Assembly: GCA_017561935.1 (NCBI GenBank)
Contig: JAFZBE010000067.1
Location: 91,268 to 155,267 of the forward strand
Length of the DNA: 64,000 bases
Origin: Bacteroidales bacterium
GTDB lineage: Bacteria; Bacteroidota; Bacteroidia; Bacteroidales; UBA3663
Reading direction: 5' to 3'
In this document: one piece after another, positions 10,501 through 19,425 of the stretch
Layout: each line of letters starts with the position of its first letter
Numbering within the stretch: the stretch's first letter is position 1
Notes under the pieces: model-generated
What the model saw: the letters and a program-made list of their open reading frames with translations, nothing else
Told to the model about the DNA's origin: nothing
The model's database searches: none
Made by a program: the position numbers and the translations under genes

Positions 10501-10806
10501 GGTGAAGGAATACAGTCCGTCGTTTTCTGTAATCGGAATTTCATCACAATCGACGAAATTGAACTGTTCAAACTGATAATCTGTTCCTGGATTAAACGTA
10601 AAGTAGATGGTTTCGCCTGCTACGGCATCCATAATCGTGTTAGTGGTCAACGCATCAGGGTCTCTCCCAAGGTAAACAGGGATGTTATCACTGGGATCGT
10701 AGATCATGACAAATTGTGCCCACGCGGAGGCGGAGACAAACAGGGCGAGGAGCAGCGTCATGACTGCGCGCGCCAGGAATGAAGGGAATAATGGTTTTGT
10801 ACGCAT
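7573..10806 (-). CDS. Secreted leucine-rich repeat protein with FISUMP-like and starch-binding-like modules
   Basis: A 1077-residue exported protein starting at the ATG at 10806, which gives a signal peptide ending SASAWAQ; the open frame to 10860 adds 18 implausible residues. After an N-terminal beta region, leucine-rich repeats of the LTxLDISNNP type span about 150-370. Next is a segment like Fibrobacter succinogenes major paralogous domains (YVDLDLPSGTLWAT and FFAWGD). Two or three modules reading YLLGEFNGW and YYIAGTFNNW resemble SusE/F-type or CBM-like folds. The tail ends WYDLNGLRH...RGIYIRNGRKFIVK, like a type IX secretion signal. It probably acts at the cell surface in polymer or host binding. 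A codon stretch near 7661-7700 matches a dispersed short repeat. Confidence 0.85.
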   Translation of the reverse strand: MRTKPLFPSFLARAVMTLLLALFVSASAWAQFVMIYDPSDNIPVYLGRDPDALTTNTIMDAVAGETIYFTFNPGTDYQFEQFNFVDCDEIPITENDGLYSFTVPDYGDGFLFIQIQVVFEYIAEPPVVEGVDITPDNFPDENFRNWLLSQTYGTDAVITDEEMAGITKIVARGLQIENLTGIEFFTQLTELDISNNPETMPLESWNRIESLDLSSNTNLRKLYCDYNQLYSLNLFANTELRELSCSNNLLSELPMSPSENLQKLTCSNNQLISLDVTGFPNLAGLWCDGNQLSDLDITNNLILELFQCENNQLEEISGLQDHSILRLFNCNDNLLTSLDVSGCPELYQLYCWNNQIKGDDMTALMNSLPERSGYCVVLDLRDGAPEQNEITNEQIAIAKAKGWSVEGKTGDDENDVVQLGNTSDHEYVDLDLPSGTLWATCNVGATNPQDIGLFFAWGDTEGHGADTSDDYSFDWNNYKWAEVLGEDSYFTKYCIDSSRGLDGFSDFKYVLDNEDDAAYVNWGEEWRTPSLAQFKELQDYCTWELDEVHGVPGYRVTGPNGNSIFLPETGWRLDEDYNPGGAYWARDDKAGDDGGAYQLAWEDSQWYETGGRCNGQCVRPVVNKPVEPTYYLLGEFNGWDEEDMIPFGDNDCTSLTATLSGKFLVKDSDGNWLGGETTDEKYTLTGSSPSVTLSSGDNKKDLNLEFPSTYMLSIQDGKLSVFGFPTGYYIAGTFNNWVPEQLTDNGDGTYTIQKELSPDTEFKFRDPNGNWYGGDTNGQGSIYTIHSSWCTDIPLTKGDAGSNFKIESGSDNLYTIILTDDNGNLKFDVQGFGFIALTDNSDNSDAIEYGVSTGNPTDVKLLGRTLYKDGGWNTLCLPFDVTISESPLVGDGVEARTLRDVSFEDGTLTLTFSDPVDVLSAGVPYIIRWNSIGANLEEPVFSSVTFSSTMMPCEVEGVVTFTGTYSPVEISSQGDNTKLYVGADNTLYYPSGAMTIGCQRAYFQLADGITAGDPADPSTPIKAFKLNFGEENGIETVHGSGFMVNGSGWYDLNGLRHSTMPTQRGIYIRNGRKFIVK

Positions 10807-10904
10807 AATATTAAGTATTAAGGTGAATAAATGGGCTTTGGATAAAAGGCAAAAGATCAAGGCAAGATGGCAATGGTAACAAAAGGGATGCGATGGGCTG
10901 GAAG

Positions 10905-11666
10905 TTAAATCACTTCCAGTCCATCGCTTGGCATCCAGCCGACCTGTCCGTCAGTTAGTTCGATTTCGGACCAGCCGGAGAGGGTGCTGCGGATGCGCAC
11001 CTTGAGACCTTCGTGGATGGTGAAGAGCTGCGTGCCGCTCTCGGCGGGCGAAGCGCGGACGATGACCGAGGGTGTCATGACGATGGCATAGTCGCGCTGC
11101 TGGATGTGGTCGCGCTGTGCCCCTGCATAATGGATGCAGACGAGGCTGATGATGATGGCAAGCAGGGCTCCGTAGAAGCCGAGCTTGCGGCGACTGGTGC
11201 GGTGGGAGAAGAAATAGGTGCCGCAACCTGCGATGAAGAGCAGGAAGAAGATGATGGCGAGGGTTCCCCACGTGTCGCACGAGAAGCTGTCGCGTATGCT
11301 GTTGCTCCACGTCACGAAGAACATGGGCTCGATGGCCTCGATCTTATCGACACATTGCAGACGTGCCAGTTCGATATTCTCGCGGGCATCGACATTCGAC
11401 GGGTCGTAGAGCAGGCAGCGCTCGTAGTTGAGAATGGACTTGGGATAGTTCTTCTGCTTGTAGTAGGCATTGCCGAGGTTGTAGAACAGCTCGGGATTGA
11501 CGCCATACTGCGTGGCTATCTGCTCGTAGGCTTCGATGCTTCGCTGATACTGTGCCGAATCATAGGCTGCTGCCGCCGTGCTGAGCAGATCCTGCTGGGC
11601 ATAGGTGCGCTCACTCGCAAAAGAAACGAGTACAAGGCTTATCAGGGCTAAGATATATTTGTTCAT
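10905..11666 (-). CDS. batE: BatE-like TPR and SH3 membrane protein
   Basis: Last gene of the bat operon, 253 residues. It has a signal peptide ending RTYAQQ, two tetratricopeptide repeats at about 30-105 (ELFYNLGNAYYKQKNYPKS), two membrane helices near 135-155 and 168-185, and a C-terminal bacterial SH3-like domain ending GWMPSDGLEVI. This order matches BatE of the Bacteroides aerotolerance operon, whose products form a membrane-associated complex with a still-debated role in stress tolerance. The start is placed at 11666 (MNKYILAL); the ORF could begin at 11681. The batD stop is 11 bp upstream, so the genes are almost certainly co-transcribed. Confidence 0.85.
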   Translation of the reverse strand: MNKYILALISLVLVSFASERTYAQQDLLSTAAAAYDSAQYQRSIEAYEQIATQYGVNPELFYNLGNAYYKQKNYPKSILNYERCLLYDPSNVDARENIELARLQCVDKIEAIEPMFFVTWSNSIRDSFSCDTWGTLAIIFFLLFIAGCGTYFFSHRTSRRKLGFYGALLAIIISLVCIHYAGAQRDHIQQRDYAIVMTPSVIVRASPAESGTQLFTIHEGLKVRIRSTLSGWSEIELTDGQVGWMPSDGLEVI

Positions 11667-11677
11667 GATAATCACAA

Positions 11678-13555
11678 TCATTTCTTGATTTCAGATTCGA
11701 GACGATCGATGACCTTCGAGGTCTTCTTGTAGAGCACATCCATGGCCTGTGAGTCGGTGGAGGGTGCATAACGCGCAAACTGGCAGGTGTCGAGCACCTC
11801 CTTCACCTCGTGGATGGTCTCGGGACGCACGCTGTGACGCTCGAGCATCTCAGAAACGGTGTCCTGCGTGAGGTCGCTGAGCGGGATGCGCAGCTTGTCG
11901 CACACATAACCGAGGATGGCCTTGTGGATGGCTTCGTAAAACGTGTTCTCGTCCTTGGCTGTGAGCGCACGCTTGGCTGCCTTGAGGCGACGTTCGGCCA
12001 CCTTGCCTGCGCGACGTGTACGCATACCGGCGATGTCGGCCATGCGACGGATGCGGCGACGATAAATGAACGCAAGGATGACAAAGGCGAGGAACGGGAT
12101 GAGGAAGAACATCCAATAGGCGAGAGAACCGAAGAACGGCTTGAGAGGTTCGGGCTTGCCGGTCTCGGCATTGATGCGACCGAGATCGAGACGGTCGGCA
12201 TCGATGTTGTGGAGGTAACGGATGTCGTTGCCGAGCACGCGGATGCGCTCCTGGTTGGTGCCGGTGAAGTCAACGGCTCCACCGCCATTCGAACCACCAT
12301 CGTCGGGACCCTTCTCGACTTCGAGCGTATAGGAATCGGTGCGCAAGGTCTTGTACTGTCCGCTCTTGATATCGAAGTAACCGAATTCGAGCGCGGGGAT
12401 CTCGAACTTGCCGGCATGACGCGGGATGACAGTGTATTCGATGGTCTTCTTGCCCGACACGCCCGATGAGGTGGCACGTGTGCTGAGATCGACCTTCGGG
12501 TCGAACACCTCGAAATCGGTGGGGAACTCGGGCTGGGGCTCCTTGACGTACTTAAGGTTGCCCACTCCGTCGATGGTGATGCGATAGATGACGGCATCGT
12601 TGGTGCGCACCTGGCTGGCCGTGAGTTCGCTCTTGATGTTGAAGTTGCCCACCGCATTCATATAGGAGGCTGGCTTGCCGGCCGGCAGGGACTTGACATT
12701 GACCTTGCGGGGCGACGAACGGAGAGGCACAGCGACATTCTCGGTGTATTCCATCGGCCAATCGAAGAAGCCGCCCGTGCGACGGGTGGTGACGATGGCC
12801 ACATTGGCTGTCAATGTGGCAGCAGGGATGGTGAGTTCGCCCGAACGCGAGGGGAAGAGCAACCACTTGACGAGCGGATACATCTGATAGTTGGCACCAT
12901 TGAAATGCTCGAGGCTGGCCTGCGCGTTGTCGTTGTCCATATCCTGCACGGTGAAGCCCTCGAAGTCGGGCAGCTTGACATCGGAAGGATTGCCCATCTG
13001 GGTGTTGCGCCAATAGAGCTTCAAGGTGGCCACGATGGCCTCACCCTCGTAGGCCGATGTCTTGCTGAGGTCGAGCACGAGATGCACATCGTCCTTGTTG
13101 AACTTGGCCTGTGCCCCACCCTGCTGGCTGCGTGCGCTGGCACTACTGCCCGAGCCGGAGGTCTGCTCGTCGGCGGGAAGAACCTTGACCTGCACGCTGT
13201 TGGAGGTGTAGGTCTCGCCATCGACCTTGATGGTGGCGGCCGGCAGGGTGAACGTGCCCTCCTTGGTGGCCGAAAGGACGTAGGAGAACGTGGTCCGCAC
13301 CTCGGAGCTCATCTGACCGTTGACGATGCTGGTGCTCGACGAAGAGCTCGTGGTGGGACCATAGAGCACGTCGAAGCCGCTGTCGCTGAGATCGACGGAG
13401 ATGCCCGATGCCCGCGCAGTTACGGTATATTCCAGACGGAACTGCTGACCGACAGCGACGCTGCCGGGTGCCTTGGCGCGAAACGTCGTTTCGGCCCACG
13501 CCATCGCCGTGGTCAGAAAGGTGAGAATGAGAGTGAATAGGAATTTGCGTCTCAT
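11678..13555 (-). CDS. batD: BatD-like membrane protein
   Basis: A 625-residue protein with a signal peptide (MRRKFLFTLILTFLTTAMAW), a long periplasmic region made of repeated immunoglobulin-like beta domains at about 25-430, one membrane helix near 470-490, and a charged cytoplasmic tail with helical repeats. Segments such as FRAKAPGSVAVGQQFRLEYT and KTIEYTVIPRHAGKFEIP are characteristic of BatD (oxygen tolerance family). Gaps of 21 bp to batBC and 11 bp to batE place it in the operon. It is thought to scaffold the von Willebrand factor A proteins BatA and BatB. A Ser/Gly-rich linker sits near 130-150. Confidence 0.9.
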   Translation of the reverse strand: MRRKFLFTLILTFLTTAMAWAETTFRAKAPGSVAVGQQFRLEYTVTARASGISVDLSDSGFDVLYGPTTSSSSSTSIVNGQMSSEVRTTFSYVLSATKEGTFTLPAATIKVDGETYTSNSVQVKVLPADEQTSGSGSSASARSQQGGAQAKFNKDDVHLVLDLSKTSAYEGEAIVATLKLYWRNTQMGNPSDVKLPDFEGFTVQDMDNDNAQASLEHFNGANYQMYPLVKWLLFPSRSGELTIPAATLTANVAIVTTRRTGGFFDWPMEYTENVAVPLRSSPRKVNVKSLPAGKPASYMNAVGNFNIKSELTASQVRTNDAVIYRITIDGVGNLKYVKEPQPEFPTDFEVFDPKVDLSTRATSSGVSGKKTIEYTVIPRHAGKFEIPALEFGYFDIKSGQYKTLRTDSYTLEVEKGPDDGGSNGGGAVDFTGTNQERIRVLGNDIRYLHNIDADRLDLGRINAETGKPEPLKPFFGSLAYWMFFLIPFLAFVILAFIYRRRIRRMADIAGMRTRRAGKVAERRLKAAKRALTAKDENTFYEAIHKAILGYVCDKLRIPLSDLTQDTVSEMLERHSVRPETIHEVKEVLDTCQFARYAPSTDSQAMDVLYKKTSKVIDRLESEIKK

Positions 13556-13576
13556 TATAGTGGGAATTATTGTTTT

Positions 13577-15313
13577 TTACCAATCTTTATTGGTCTTGCG
13601 GCGCTTCATCTGCTGCATCTGATGCTGCTTGACCTTCTCCTGGGTATCCTGCTCGTCGCGGTTGTTGGCGTTGAGGATGGCCTCGGCCTGATCCTGGCTC
13701 ATCTGATTCTGTGGAGGTTGCTGCTGATCCTGTTGTTGCTGGTCCTGCTGCTGGGGCTGTTCCTGCTGTGGATTCTGCTGCTGTTGCTGCTGCTCCTGTT
13801 GTTGCTGCTGTTGCTGCTGCTCCTGATCCTGGTCTTCGTTCTGCTGTTGCTGCAGAAGCTTCTTGGCCAAAAGGAGGTTGTAGCGGGCTTCATCGTCGAG
13901 CGGATTGTTGCGCAATGCACGCTTGAAGAAGCTGATGGCCTGTTCGTACTGCTGACCAAGCATGCAGATGTCGCCAGCGTTGAATGCGGCCAACGATGCC
14001 AAGCGATGGTTGTCTCCGCGTTCGGCGCTCTGGATGACCTTGCCGTAGAACGACATGGCATCCTGTATCTTCTCGGGCTCCTGTTGCTGGAGGAGGGCAT
14101 TGGCCAGGTTGTACTGCGAAACGGAGTCGGTGGGCATCTGCTCCTGTGCACGACGATACTGCATCTCGGCATCGTGCCAGAGGCTGTCGTGATAGAAGGT
14201 GTTGCCCTCGCGTGTAGCCGAACGTGCCTTGCGTGCCGACTGTGCGGAAGCGGGGTCGAACATCATCATGCAAAGACCGACGAGTGCGAAGATGCGGATC
14301 TTCTGAATTAGGGCATTGGCTTTGTCGAGGAGGAACATATCGATGAGAAGAAGGATGAGTGCAATGACGAGGAAGGGCATGAACTTGTCGTCGTAATCGG
14401 CATAGACATGGCTCTCGAGCTCGGTGGTCTTGAGCTGGCCGAGGCTCTCGGTGAGCGTCTGCACAGCCGAATTGGTATTGTCGGCATGGGCATAGATGCC
14501 CTGACCTGCGGCTGCGATGGCCTGTGCCATCTGCTCGTCGAGACGCGTGGTGACGGGGTTGCCCGAAGCATCCTTGCGATAGGAACCAGGGCGACCGGAA
14601 TCGTCAGGGACGAGGGCACCTTGCGTCGAACCGATGCCGATGACATTGGTGTGAATGCCCTTGGCCAACGCATTGGCGGCTGCACCCTGTGCGTCGTCCT
14701 CATGGTTTTCACCATCGGTGATGAGCACAATAGCTTTCTCAGAAGCCTCGTTGGGCGTGAAGCTGCGCACTGCTAAGTTGATGGCGGCACCGATGGCCGT
14801 ACCCTGGAGCGACACCATGCGCGGGTCGATGCTCTGGAGGAACATCTTGGCCGACACGAAGTCGTTGGTGATGGGGAGCTGGGTATATGCCTCGCCTGCA
14901 AAGACGATAAGACCCACCTGGTCGTTGTCGAGATTATCGACGAGGCGCGACAGCAGGCGCTTGGCCCTTTCGAGGCGATTGGGTTGGATATCCTCGGCCA
15001 ACATGGAGTTGGAGATATCGAGGCAAACCATCACCTCGATGCCCTCCTTCTTGACGGTCTCGAGCTTGGAGCCGAACTGCGGACGGGCGGCTGCGATGAT
15101 CAGGCAGACAAGCGCCAACATCTCGATGGCGAACTTGACGCGCAGCTTGCCTTCGCTGACGCCCTTCATCAAGGGGCGCAGCAGGCGCAGGTCGCCAAAC
15201 CGACGCAAGGCCTTGTGACTGCCCATGCGGCTCACGAGGAAGAGCACCACGAGAGCAACGACCACGATCAGCAGCCAGAGGATATTGGGATTGGCAAAAC
15301 GAAAGTTATCCAT
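13577..15313 (-). CDS. batB/batC: BatB-BatC fusion: VWA domain plus TPR and polyglutamine tail
   Basis: A single 578-residue frame combines two proteins that are separate in many Bacteroides. Residues 1-330 are BatB: two N-terminal membrane helices, a von Willebrand factor A domain with the metal site DISNS at 99-103 and ITDGEN later, and a membrane helix near 313-330. Residues 345-578 are BatC: a second hydrophobic segment, TPR repeats at about 375-480, a Gln-rich run near 490-550, and a charged C-terminus ending KRRKTNKDW. It starts 3 bp after batA. The fusion would hold VWA and TPR modules in one chain on either side of the membrane. The continuous frame argues against a sequencing artefact. 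Confidence 0.9.
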   Translation of the reverse strand: MDNFRFANPNILWLLIVVVALVVLFLVSRMGSHKALRRFGDLRLLRPLMKGVSEGKLRVKFAIEMLALVCLIIAAARPQFGSKLETVKKEGIEVMVCLDISNSMLAEDIQPNRLERAKRLLSRLVDNLDNDQVGLIVFAGEAYTQLPITNDFVSAKMFLQSIDPRMVSLQGTAIGAAINLAVRSFTPNEASEKAIVLITDGENHEDDAQGAAANALAKGIHTNVIGIGSTQGALVPDDSGRPGSYRKDASGNPVTTRLDEQMAQAIAAAGQGIYAHADNTNSAVQTLTESLGQLKTTELESHVYADYDDKFMPFLVIALILLLIDMFLLDKANALIQKIRIFALVGLCMMMFDPASAQSARKARSATREGNTFYHDSLWHDAEMQYRRAQEQMPTDSVSQYNLANALLQQQEPEKIQDAMSFYGKVIQSAERGDNHRLASLAAFNAGDICMLGQQYEQAISFFKRALRNNPLDDEARYNLLLAKKLLQQQQNEDQDQEQQQQQQQQEQQQQQQNPQQEQPQQQDQQQQDQQQPPQNQMSQDQAEAILNANNRDEQDTQEKVKQHQMQQMKRRKTNKDW

Positions 15314-15316
15314 TGC

Positions 15317-16309
15317 TTACGGTATATTGCGAAGTACAGTATTGCGAAGTATGACATGCAGGAGCAGCAGCGCGATGGCGGCCAATGCGAAGGGAAGGAA
15401 CTCCTCCTCCTTGCGCGAAAACTCACGCACCGACATCTTGGTCTTCTCCATCTTGTCGATCTCGTCGAAAATCTCGGCCAACGAATTCTTGTTGGTGGCA
15501 CGGAAATAGCGGCCACCCGTGAACTGTGCCATCGTCTTGAGCGTCTCCTCGTCGATGTCGGCCTTGACCTTCTGGCGAACAGGACGACCGAAGGGATCGT
15601 AGCCTACCGTGGTCTCGAACTCGCCCTTCGAACCCACGCCGATGGTATAGAGACGTACGCCCATGGCATGAGCCACCTGTGCGGCATCCTTCGGCGACAC
15701 ATCGCCCGAGTTGTTGGAGCCATCGGTGAGGAGGATGATGACCTTCGACTTGGCCTGACCCGAACGAATGCGGTTGACCGCCGTGACAAGACCATCGCCA
15801 ATGGCCGTGGAACCGCCATCGATGAGGTCGAACGTCACCGAGTTGATCATGTTGGCCACCACGGCATGGTCGCTGGTCATCGGGCACATGGTGTAGGATT
15901 CGCTGCCGAAGAGCACCAGGCCGATGTTGTCGTTGGGACGACCTGCCACGAAGCGCGAAGCCACCTCCTTGGATGCCTCCAGTCGGTCGGGACGGAAGTC
16001 CTCGAAGTGCATCGAGTTGGACACGTCGAGCGAAAGGACGATGTCGATGCCCTCGGTATTGGACTGGCTCCAGCTATCGGAACTCTGCGGACGCGCCAAT
16101 GCCACGATGGTCAGGGCGGCAGCACCACAGAGCAACGCGAAGTTGACATGACGCAGATACTCCTTCCACGAACGGGGTAGCTTCTGGAACGCACTAGTCG
16201 AGGAGACCTGCAGGGATGCCTGGGCCTCGGACTGCTTCCAAATGTACCACGCGATGGCGGGTATCAGCAATATCAATAGGAATAAATATCCTGGATTTGC
16301 AAACTGCAT
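15317..16309 (-). CDS. batA: BatA-like von Willebrand factor A membrane protein
   Basis: A 330-residue protein with two membrane helices near the N-terminus (about 8-23 and 56-72), a VWA domain with the metal-ion-dependent adhesion site DVSNS at 95-99, the conserved LLTDGSNN, and a C-terminal membrane helix ending in VILRNTVLRNIP. ARPQ at 72-75 immediately before the VWA domain is characteristic of BatA/BatB. It lies between the DUF4381-like gene and batBC with gaps of 25 and 3 bp. It probably binds BatB and BatD in the inner membrane downstream of the MoxR ATPase. Confidence 0.92.
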   Translation of the reverse strand: MQFANPGYLFLLILLIPAIAWYIWKQSEAQASLQVSSTSAFQKLPRSWKEYLRHVNFALLCGAAALTIVALARPQSSDSWSQSNTEGIDIVLSLDVSNSMHFEDFRPDRLEASKEVASRFVAGRPNDNIGLVLFGSESYTMCPMTSDHAVVANMINSVTFDLIDGGSTAIGDGLVTAVNRIRSGQAKSKVIILLTDGSNNSGDVSPKDAAQVAHAMGVRLYTIGVGSKGEFETTVGYDPFGRPVRQKVKADIDEETLKTMAQFTGGRYFRATNKNSLAEIFDEIDKMEKTKMSVREFSRKEEEFLPFALAAIALLLLHVILRNTVLRNIP

Positions 16310-16334
16310 CTTTTTTTAAAGGGTATTGAAGGGA

Positions 16335-17378
16335 TTACTGTTCCTTATACACTGTTCCGGCTTCGGCCTCGGAGCCTTCGGCTGCTTCCTTTTCGGGGCT
16401 TTCGATCTCTTCCTTCTTGGTCTGTTCGACAAACATCCGGGAGTTGACGAACGAAAGCTGGTTCTCGTCGGCGAAGGGATGATACTTGGCGAACTTCACA
16501 AGGTCGGCGATGGAAAGTATCTGCTTGAGGTTGGCAAGCGATGCCTTCTGGCTCTCGGCAAGTTCATAAAGCTCGTCGAGGATCTCGTCGGAGGTCTTCT
16601 CCATGGCAGGCACGCCGAAACGGGCCTCAATATACTGGCGAAGAATCTCGGTGAGCTCGGTGTGGAACTCCTTGTCGCGACCATTCTGCCAAAGCTTCTT
16701 CCCAGCTAGGTTGTCGAGCGCCTCCATGGCAATGACATGCGGTGGGCGCGGCTTGACCTTGGGAACCACAACGGGAGCGTTCTTCTTGTGCCTCTTGTAA
16801 TACTGCCATCCGAACCACGCTGCTACAAGCAATGCCAGGACGATGTGCGGGATGAGGAAATACCAGATGTAGTCCATGAAGACGAACTCGGGAGCCTCGA
16901 CATCCTTGATGCCCACAAACTTCTGCGGATCGACCTCGACGCTTTCGAAGGGGACAAAGACCTTGAGAGCAAGGACATTGGTGCGAAGCGTGTCGCCCGA
17001 CTGAGCCACGAATTCGAAAGGAGGAATATAGAATGTGGCCGAATCGAAGACGAACACGGTGAGATCCTCACGAAGGGTCACGTAGCCGCTCTCATGCTGC
17101 AAGGTATCGATGGAGATGGGCTTGAACGTATCGAGCTCAAGCAGATACTGCGCCGAATCATCGTAGGCCACAATGCCGCCACGACTGAGCACATCCTGCG
17201 GGAAAATGATCTGCTGTCCCTCGGGCACGATGGCCTGCAGATGAAACGTCATCGGGCAACCGAAGGTGACGTAGGTCGAGTCCATCTCGACACTTACCTT
17301 GGGCTGCTGCGAGTGACCGGCTGCGGCATTGCCGAGGAGGCAGAAAACAAGGGCGGCTGTTTTGAATATCCGATTCAT
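16335..17378 (-). CDS. DUF4381-like single-pass membrane protein of the bat operon
   Basis: A 347-residue protein with a signal peptide (ending AAAGHSQQ), a periplasmic beta-rich region up to about 165, one membrane helix near 175-195 (FLIPHIVLALLVAAWFGW), then a basic stretch and a helical cytoplasmic domain (ALDNLAGKKLWQNGRDKEFH, then LRQYIEARFG). The helical tail matches the DUF4381-type proteins found between the DUF58 and batA genes in Bacteroidetes. The last 30 residues are very acidic. It presumably links the cytoplasmic MoxR/DUF58 proteins to the membrane Bat proteins; no enzymatic motif is visible. Confidence 0.75.
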   Translation of the reverse strand: MNRIFKTAALVFCLLGNAAAGHSQQPKVSVEMDSTYVTFGCPMTFHLQAIVPEGQQIIFPQDVLSRGGIVAYDDSAQYLLELDTFKPISIDTLQHESGYVTLREDLTVFVFDSATFYIPPFEFVAQSGDTLRTNVLALKVFVPFESVEVDPQKFVGIKDVEAPEFVFMDYIWYFLIPHIVLALLVAAWFGWQYYKRHKKNAPVVVPKVKPRPPHVIAMEALDNLAGKKLWQNGRDKEFHTELTEILRQYIEARFGVPAMEKTSDEILDELYELAESQKASLANLKQILSIADLVKFAKYHPFADENQLSFVNSRMFVEQTKKEEIESPEKEAAEGSEAEAGTVYKEQ

Positions 17379-17393
17379 TATACTAAAAATATA

Positions 17394-18263
17394 TTAGCTG
17401 CGACGCTTGAAGAGGGAAAGGAGTGCGGGAACGAAATCCTCGTCGGTACGGATCGACACACTATCGACACGGGAATGCAGGAAGGCATCCTGCATCTGCT
17501 CCTGCGTCTTTGCCCACCATTCGGCATAGGCCTGACGCACACGGCGCGAGCTGGTATCGACCCAACGCTCGGCACCCGTCTCGGCATCGCGCACCTTCAT
17601 CAGACCCACATCGGGAAGCTCGGTCTCGCGAGGGTCATAGACCTGGATGGCGATGACATCGTGCTTCGAGCTGGCAATCTGGAACGACTGCTTGTAGGAC
17701 CTGGGGTCGAAGAAGTCGCTGATGATGATGGTGGTGCAGCGTTTCTTCTGGGCATTCGAGACATACTGGATGGCACGATTGATGTCGGTGCCGCGCTGTA
17801 CGGGCTCGAACTTGAGCATCTCGGAGATGATGGCGAGCACGTGCTTCTTGCCCTTCTGCGGAGGGATGTATTTCTCGATACGGTCGGAGAAGAAGATAAC
17901 GCCGATCTTATCGTTGTTCTGAATGCCCGACATGGCCAAGGTGGCGGCAATCTGCGTGATCTGTTCCTGCTTGGTCTGCGTGGCGGTACCGAACTCGCGG
18001 CTTCCGCTCACGTCGATCATCAGCATGATGGTCAGTTCGCGTTCCTCCTCGTAGATCTTGATGTGGGGCTTGTTCTGGCGTGCGGTGACGTTCCAGTCGA
18101 TGTCGCGGACATCGTCGCCATACTGGTACTCGCGCACCTCGGCAAACGACATGCCGTGACCCTTGAACGCCGTCTTGTAAGAACCTGCAAAGATGTTGGC
18201 GCTCAAGCCTCGCGACTTGATCTCGATTTGTCGAACTTTCTTGATTAACTCGGTTGTTTCCAT
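17394..18263 (-). CDS. DUF58 domain protein
   Basis: A 289-residue soluble protein. The block YQYGDDVRDIDWNVTAR at about 47-63 is the DUF58 signature. It is followed by a von Willebrand-like fold with LMIDVSGSREFG and IIISDFFDPRSYK, so a degenerate metal site is probably present. DUF58 proteins nearly always sit next to moxR ATPases, as here, 6 bp downstream. They are thought to be clients or partners in assembly of the Bat complex. There is no signal peptide, so it should act in the cytoplasm. Confidence 0.9.
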   Translation of the reverse strand: METTELIKKVRQIEIKSRGLSANIFAGSYKTAFKGHGMSFAEVREYQYGDDVRDIDWNVTARQNKPHIKIYEEERELTIMLMIDVSGSREFGTATQTKQEQITQIAATLAMSGIQNNDKIGVIFFSDRIEKYIPPQKGKKHVLAIISEMLKFEPVQRGTDINRAIQYVSNAQKKRCTTIIISDFFDPRSYKQSFQIASSKHDVIAIQVYDPRETELPDVGLMKVRDAETGAERWVDTSSRRVRQAYAEWWAKTQEQMQDAFLHSRVDSVSIRTDEDFVPALLSLFKRRS

Positions 18264-18269
18264 AAAGGA

Positions 18270-19262
18270 TTAGGGCACTTCGACCTTGTTGAGGATTTCG
18301 GCAATAACTTCCTCGGTGGTGAGGTTGTTGGCTTCGGCCTCGTAGGACAGGCCGATGCGATGGCGCATGACATCGGGGCACATGGCGCGCACATCCTCGG
18401 GGATGACGTAGCCGCGATGCTTGAGGAATGCGTAAGCACGAGCTGCAAGGGCGAGGTTGATGGATGCACGTGGCGAAGCTCCGTAGGCAATCATGTCCTT
18501 GAGCGACTCCATGCCGTAGGTCTCGGGATAACGGGTGGCGAAGACGATGTCGATGATGTACTTCTGGATTTTCTCGTCAATATATACCTGCTTGACAACC
18601 TTGCGGGCCTCGAGAATCTCAGCGCTGCTCATCACGGGAGCGATGTCGGTCTTCATGCCGATGAGGTGGTTGGCTACAATCTTCATCTCCTCCTCCTTCT
18701 TGGGATAGTCGATTTTGACCTTGAGCATAAAACGGTCGCACTGTGCCTCGGGAAGCGGATAGGTGCCCTCCTGCTCGATGGGGTTCTGGGTAGCCATCAC
18801 GAGGAAGGGACGGTCGAGCTTGAAGGTTTCCGAACCGATGGTCACCTGGTGCTCCTGCATGGCTTCAAGGAGTGCTGACTGCACCTTGGCGGGAGCACGG
18901 TTGATTTCGTCGGCGAGGACGAAGTTGGCGAAGATCGGGCCCTTCTTCACGGCGAACTGCTCGTTCTTCTGCGAATAGACCATCGTACCGATGACGTCGG
19001 CTGGCAGCAGGTCGGGAGTGAACTGGATGCGGCTGTACTTGGCTTCAATAAGCTGGGCAAGGGTCTTGATGGCAAGGGTCTTGGCCAAGCCCGGCACGCC
19101 CTCGAGAAGGATATGGCCATCGGCCAACAATCCGATCAGCAACGATTCGACAAGATGCTTCTGTCCTACAATGACCTGATCCATACCCTGGGTCAGGACG
19201 CCCACAAAGGCGCTTTTGCTCTCAATGAGCTCGTTAAGCTCACGAATGTCAACTCTTTCCAT
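18270..19262 (-). CDS. MoxR-family AAA+ ATPase
   Basis: First gene of the bat operon, 330 residues. It has Walker A GVPGLAKT at 55-62, Walker B VLADEINRAP at 115-124, sensor-1 within MATQNPIEQEGTYPLPEAQ, and the C-terminal lid domain. MoxR AAA+ proteins work as chaperones that fit cofactors or assemble VWA-containing complexes; here the likely clients are the DUF58, BatA and BatB proteins encoded downstream. The promoter at 19370-19400 would give a leader of about 100 nt containing a TTCCCCCT / AGGGGGAA hairpin (about 19331-19350). Confidence 0.93.
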   Translation of the reverse strand: MERVDIRELNELIESKSAFVGVLTQGMDQVIVGQKHLVESLLIGLLADGHILLEGVPGLAKTLAIKTLAQLIEAKYSRIQFTPDLLPADVIGTMVYSQKNEQFAVKKGPIFANFVLADEINRAPAKVQSALLEAMQEHQVTIGSETFKLDRPFLVMATQNPIEQEGTYPLPEAQCDRFMLKVKIDYPKKEEEMKIVANHLIGMKTDIAPVMSSAEILEARKVVKQVYIDEKIQKYIIDIVFATRYPETYGMESLKDMIAYGASPRASINLALAARAYAFLKHRGYVIPEDVRAMCPDVMRHRIGLSYEAEANNLTTEEVIAEILNKVEVP

Positions 19263-19369
19263 TTTTGTTTATCTTTGTTACTTTTGAATTATTTTCATCC
19301 TTTGAAGAACACGGCTGAAAACGTGCATTTCTTCCCCCTTTTAGGGGGAAAAAGCCATTAAATCGGGTG

Positions 19370-19400
19370 CAAAGATAGCTTATTTCAGCGAATTATGCAA
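19370..19400 (-). promoter_or_regulatory. Bacteroidetes-type promoter of the moxR-bat operon
   Basis: On the minus strand, TTG (19400-19398) is followed after exactly 20 bp by TATCTTTG (19377-19370), the Bacteroidetes sigma-70 layout. Transcription would begin near 19363 and read into moxR at 19262. No comparable promoter was found inside the operon. Confidence 0.8.
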
Positions 19401-19425
19401 GAGGTGGAATTTTAAAAATGTTAAA

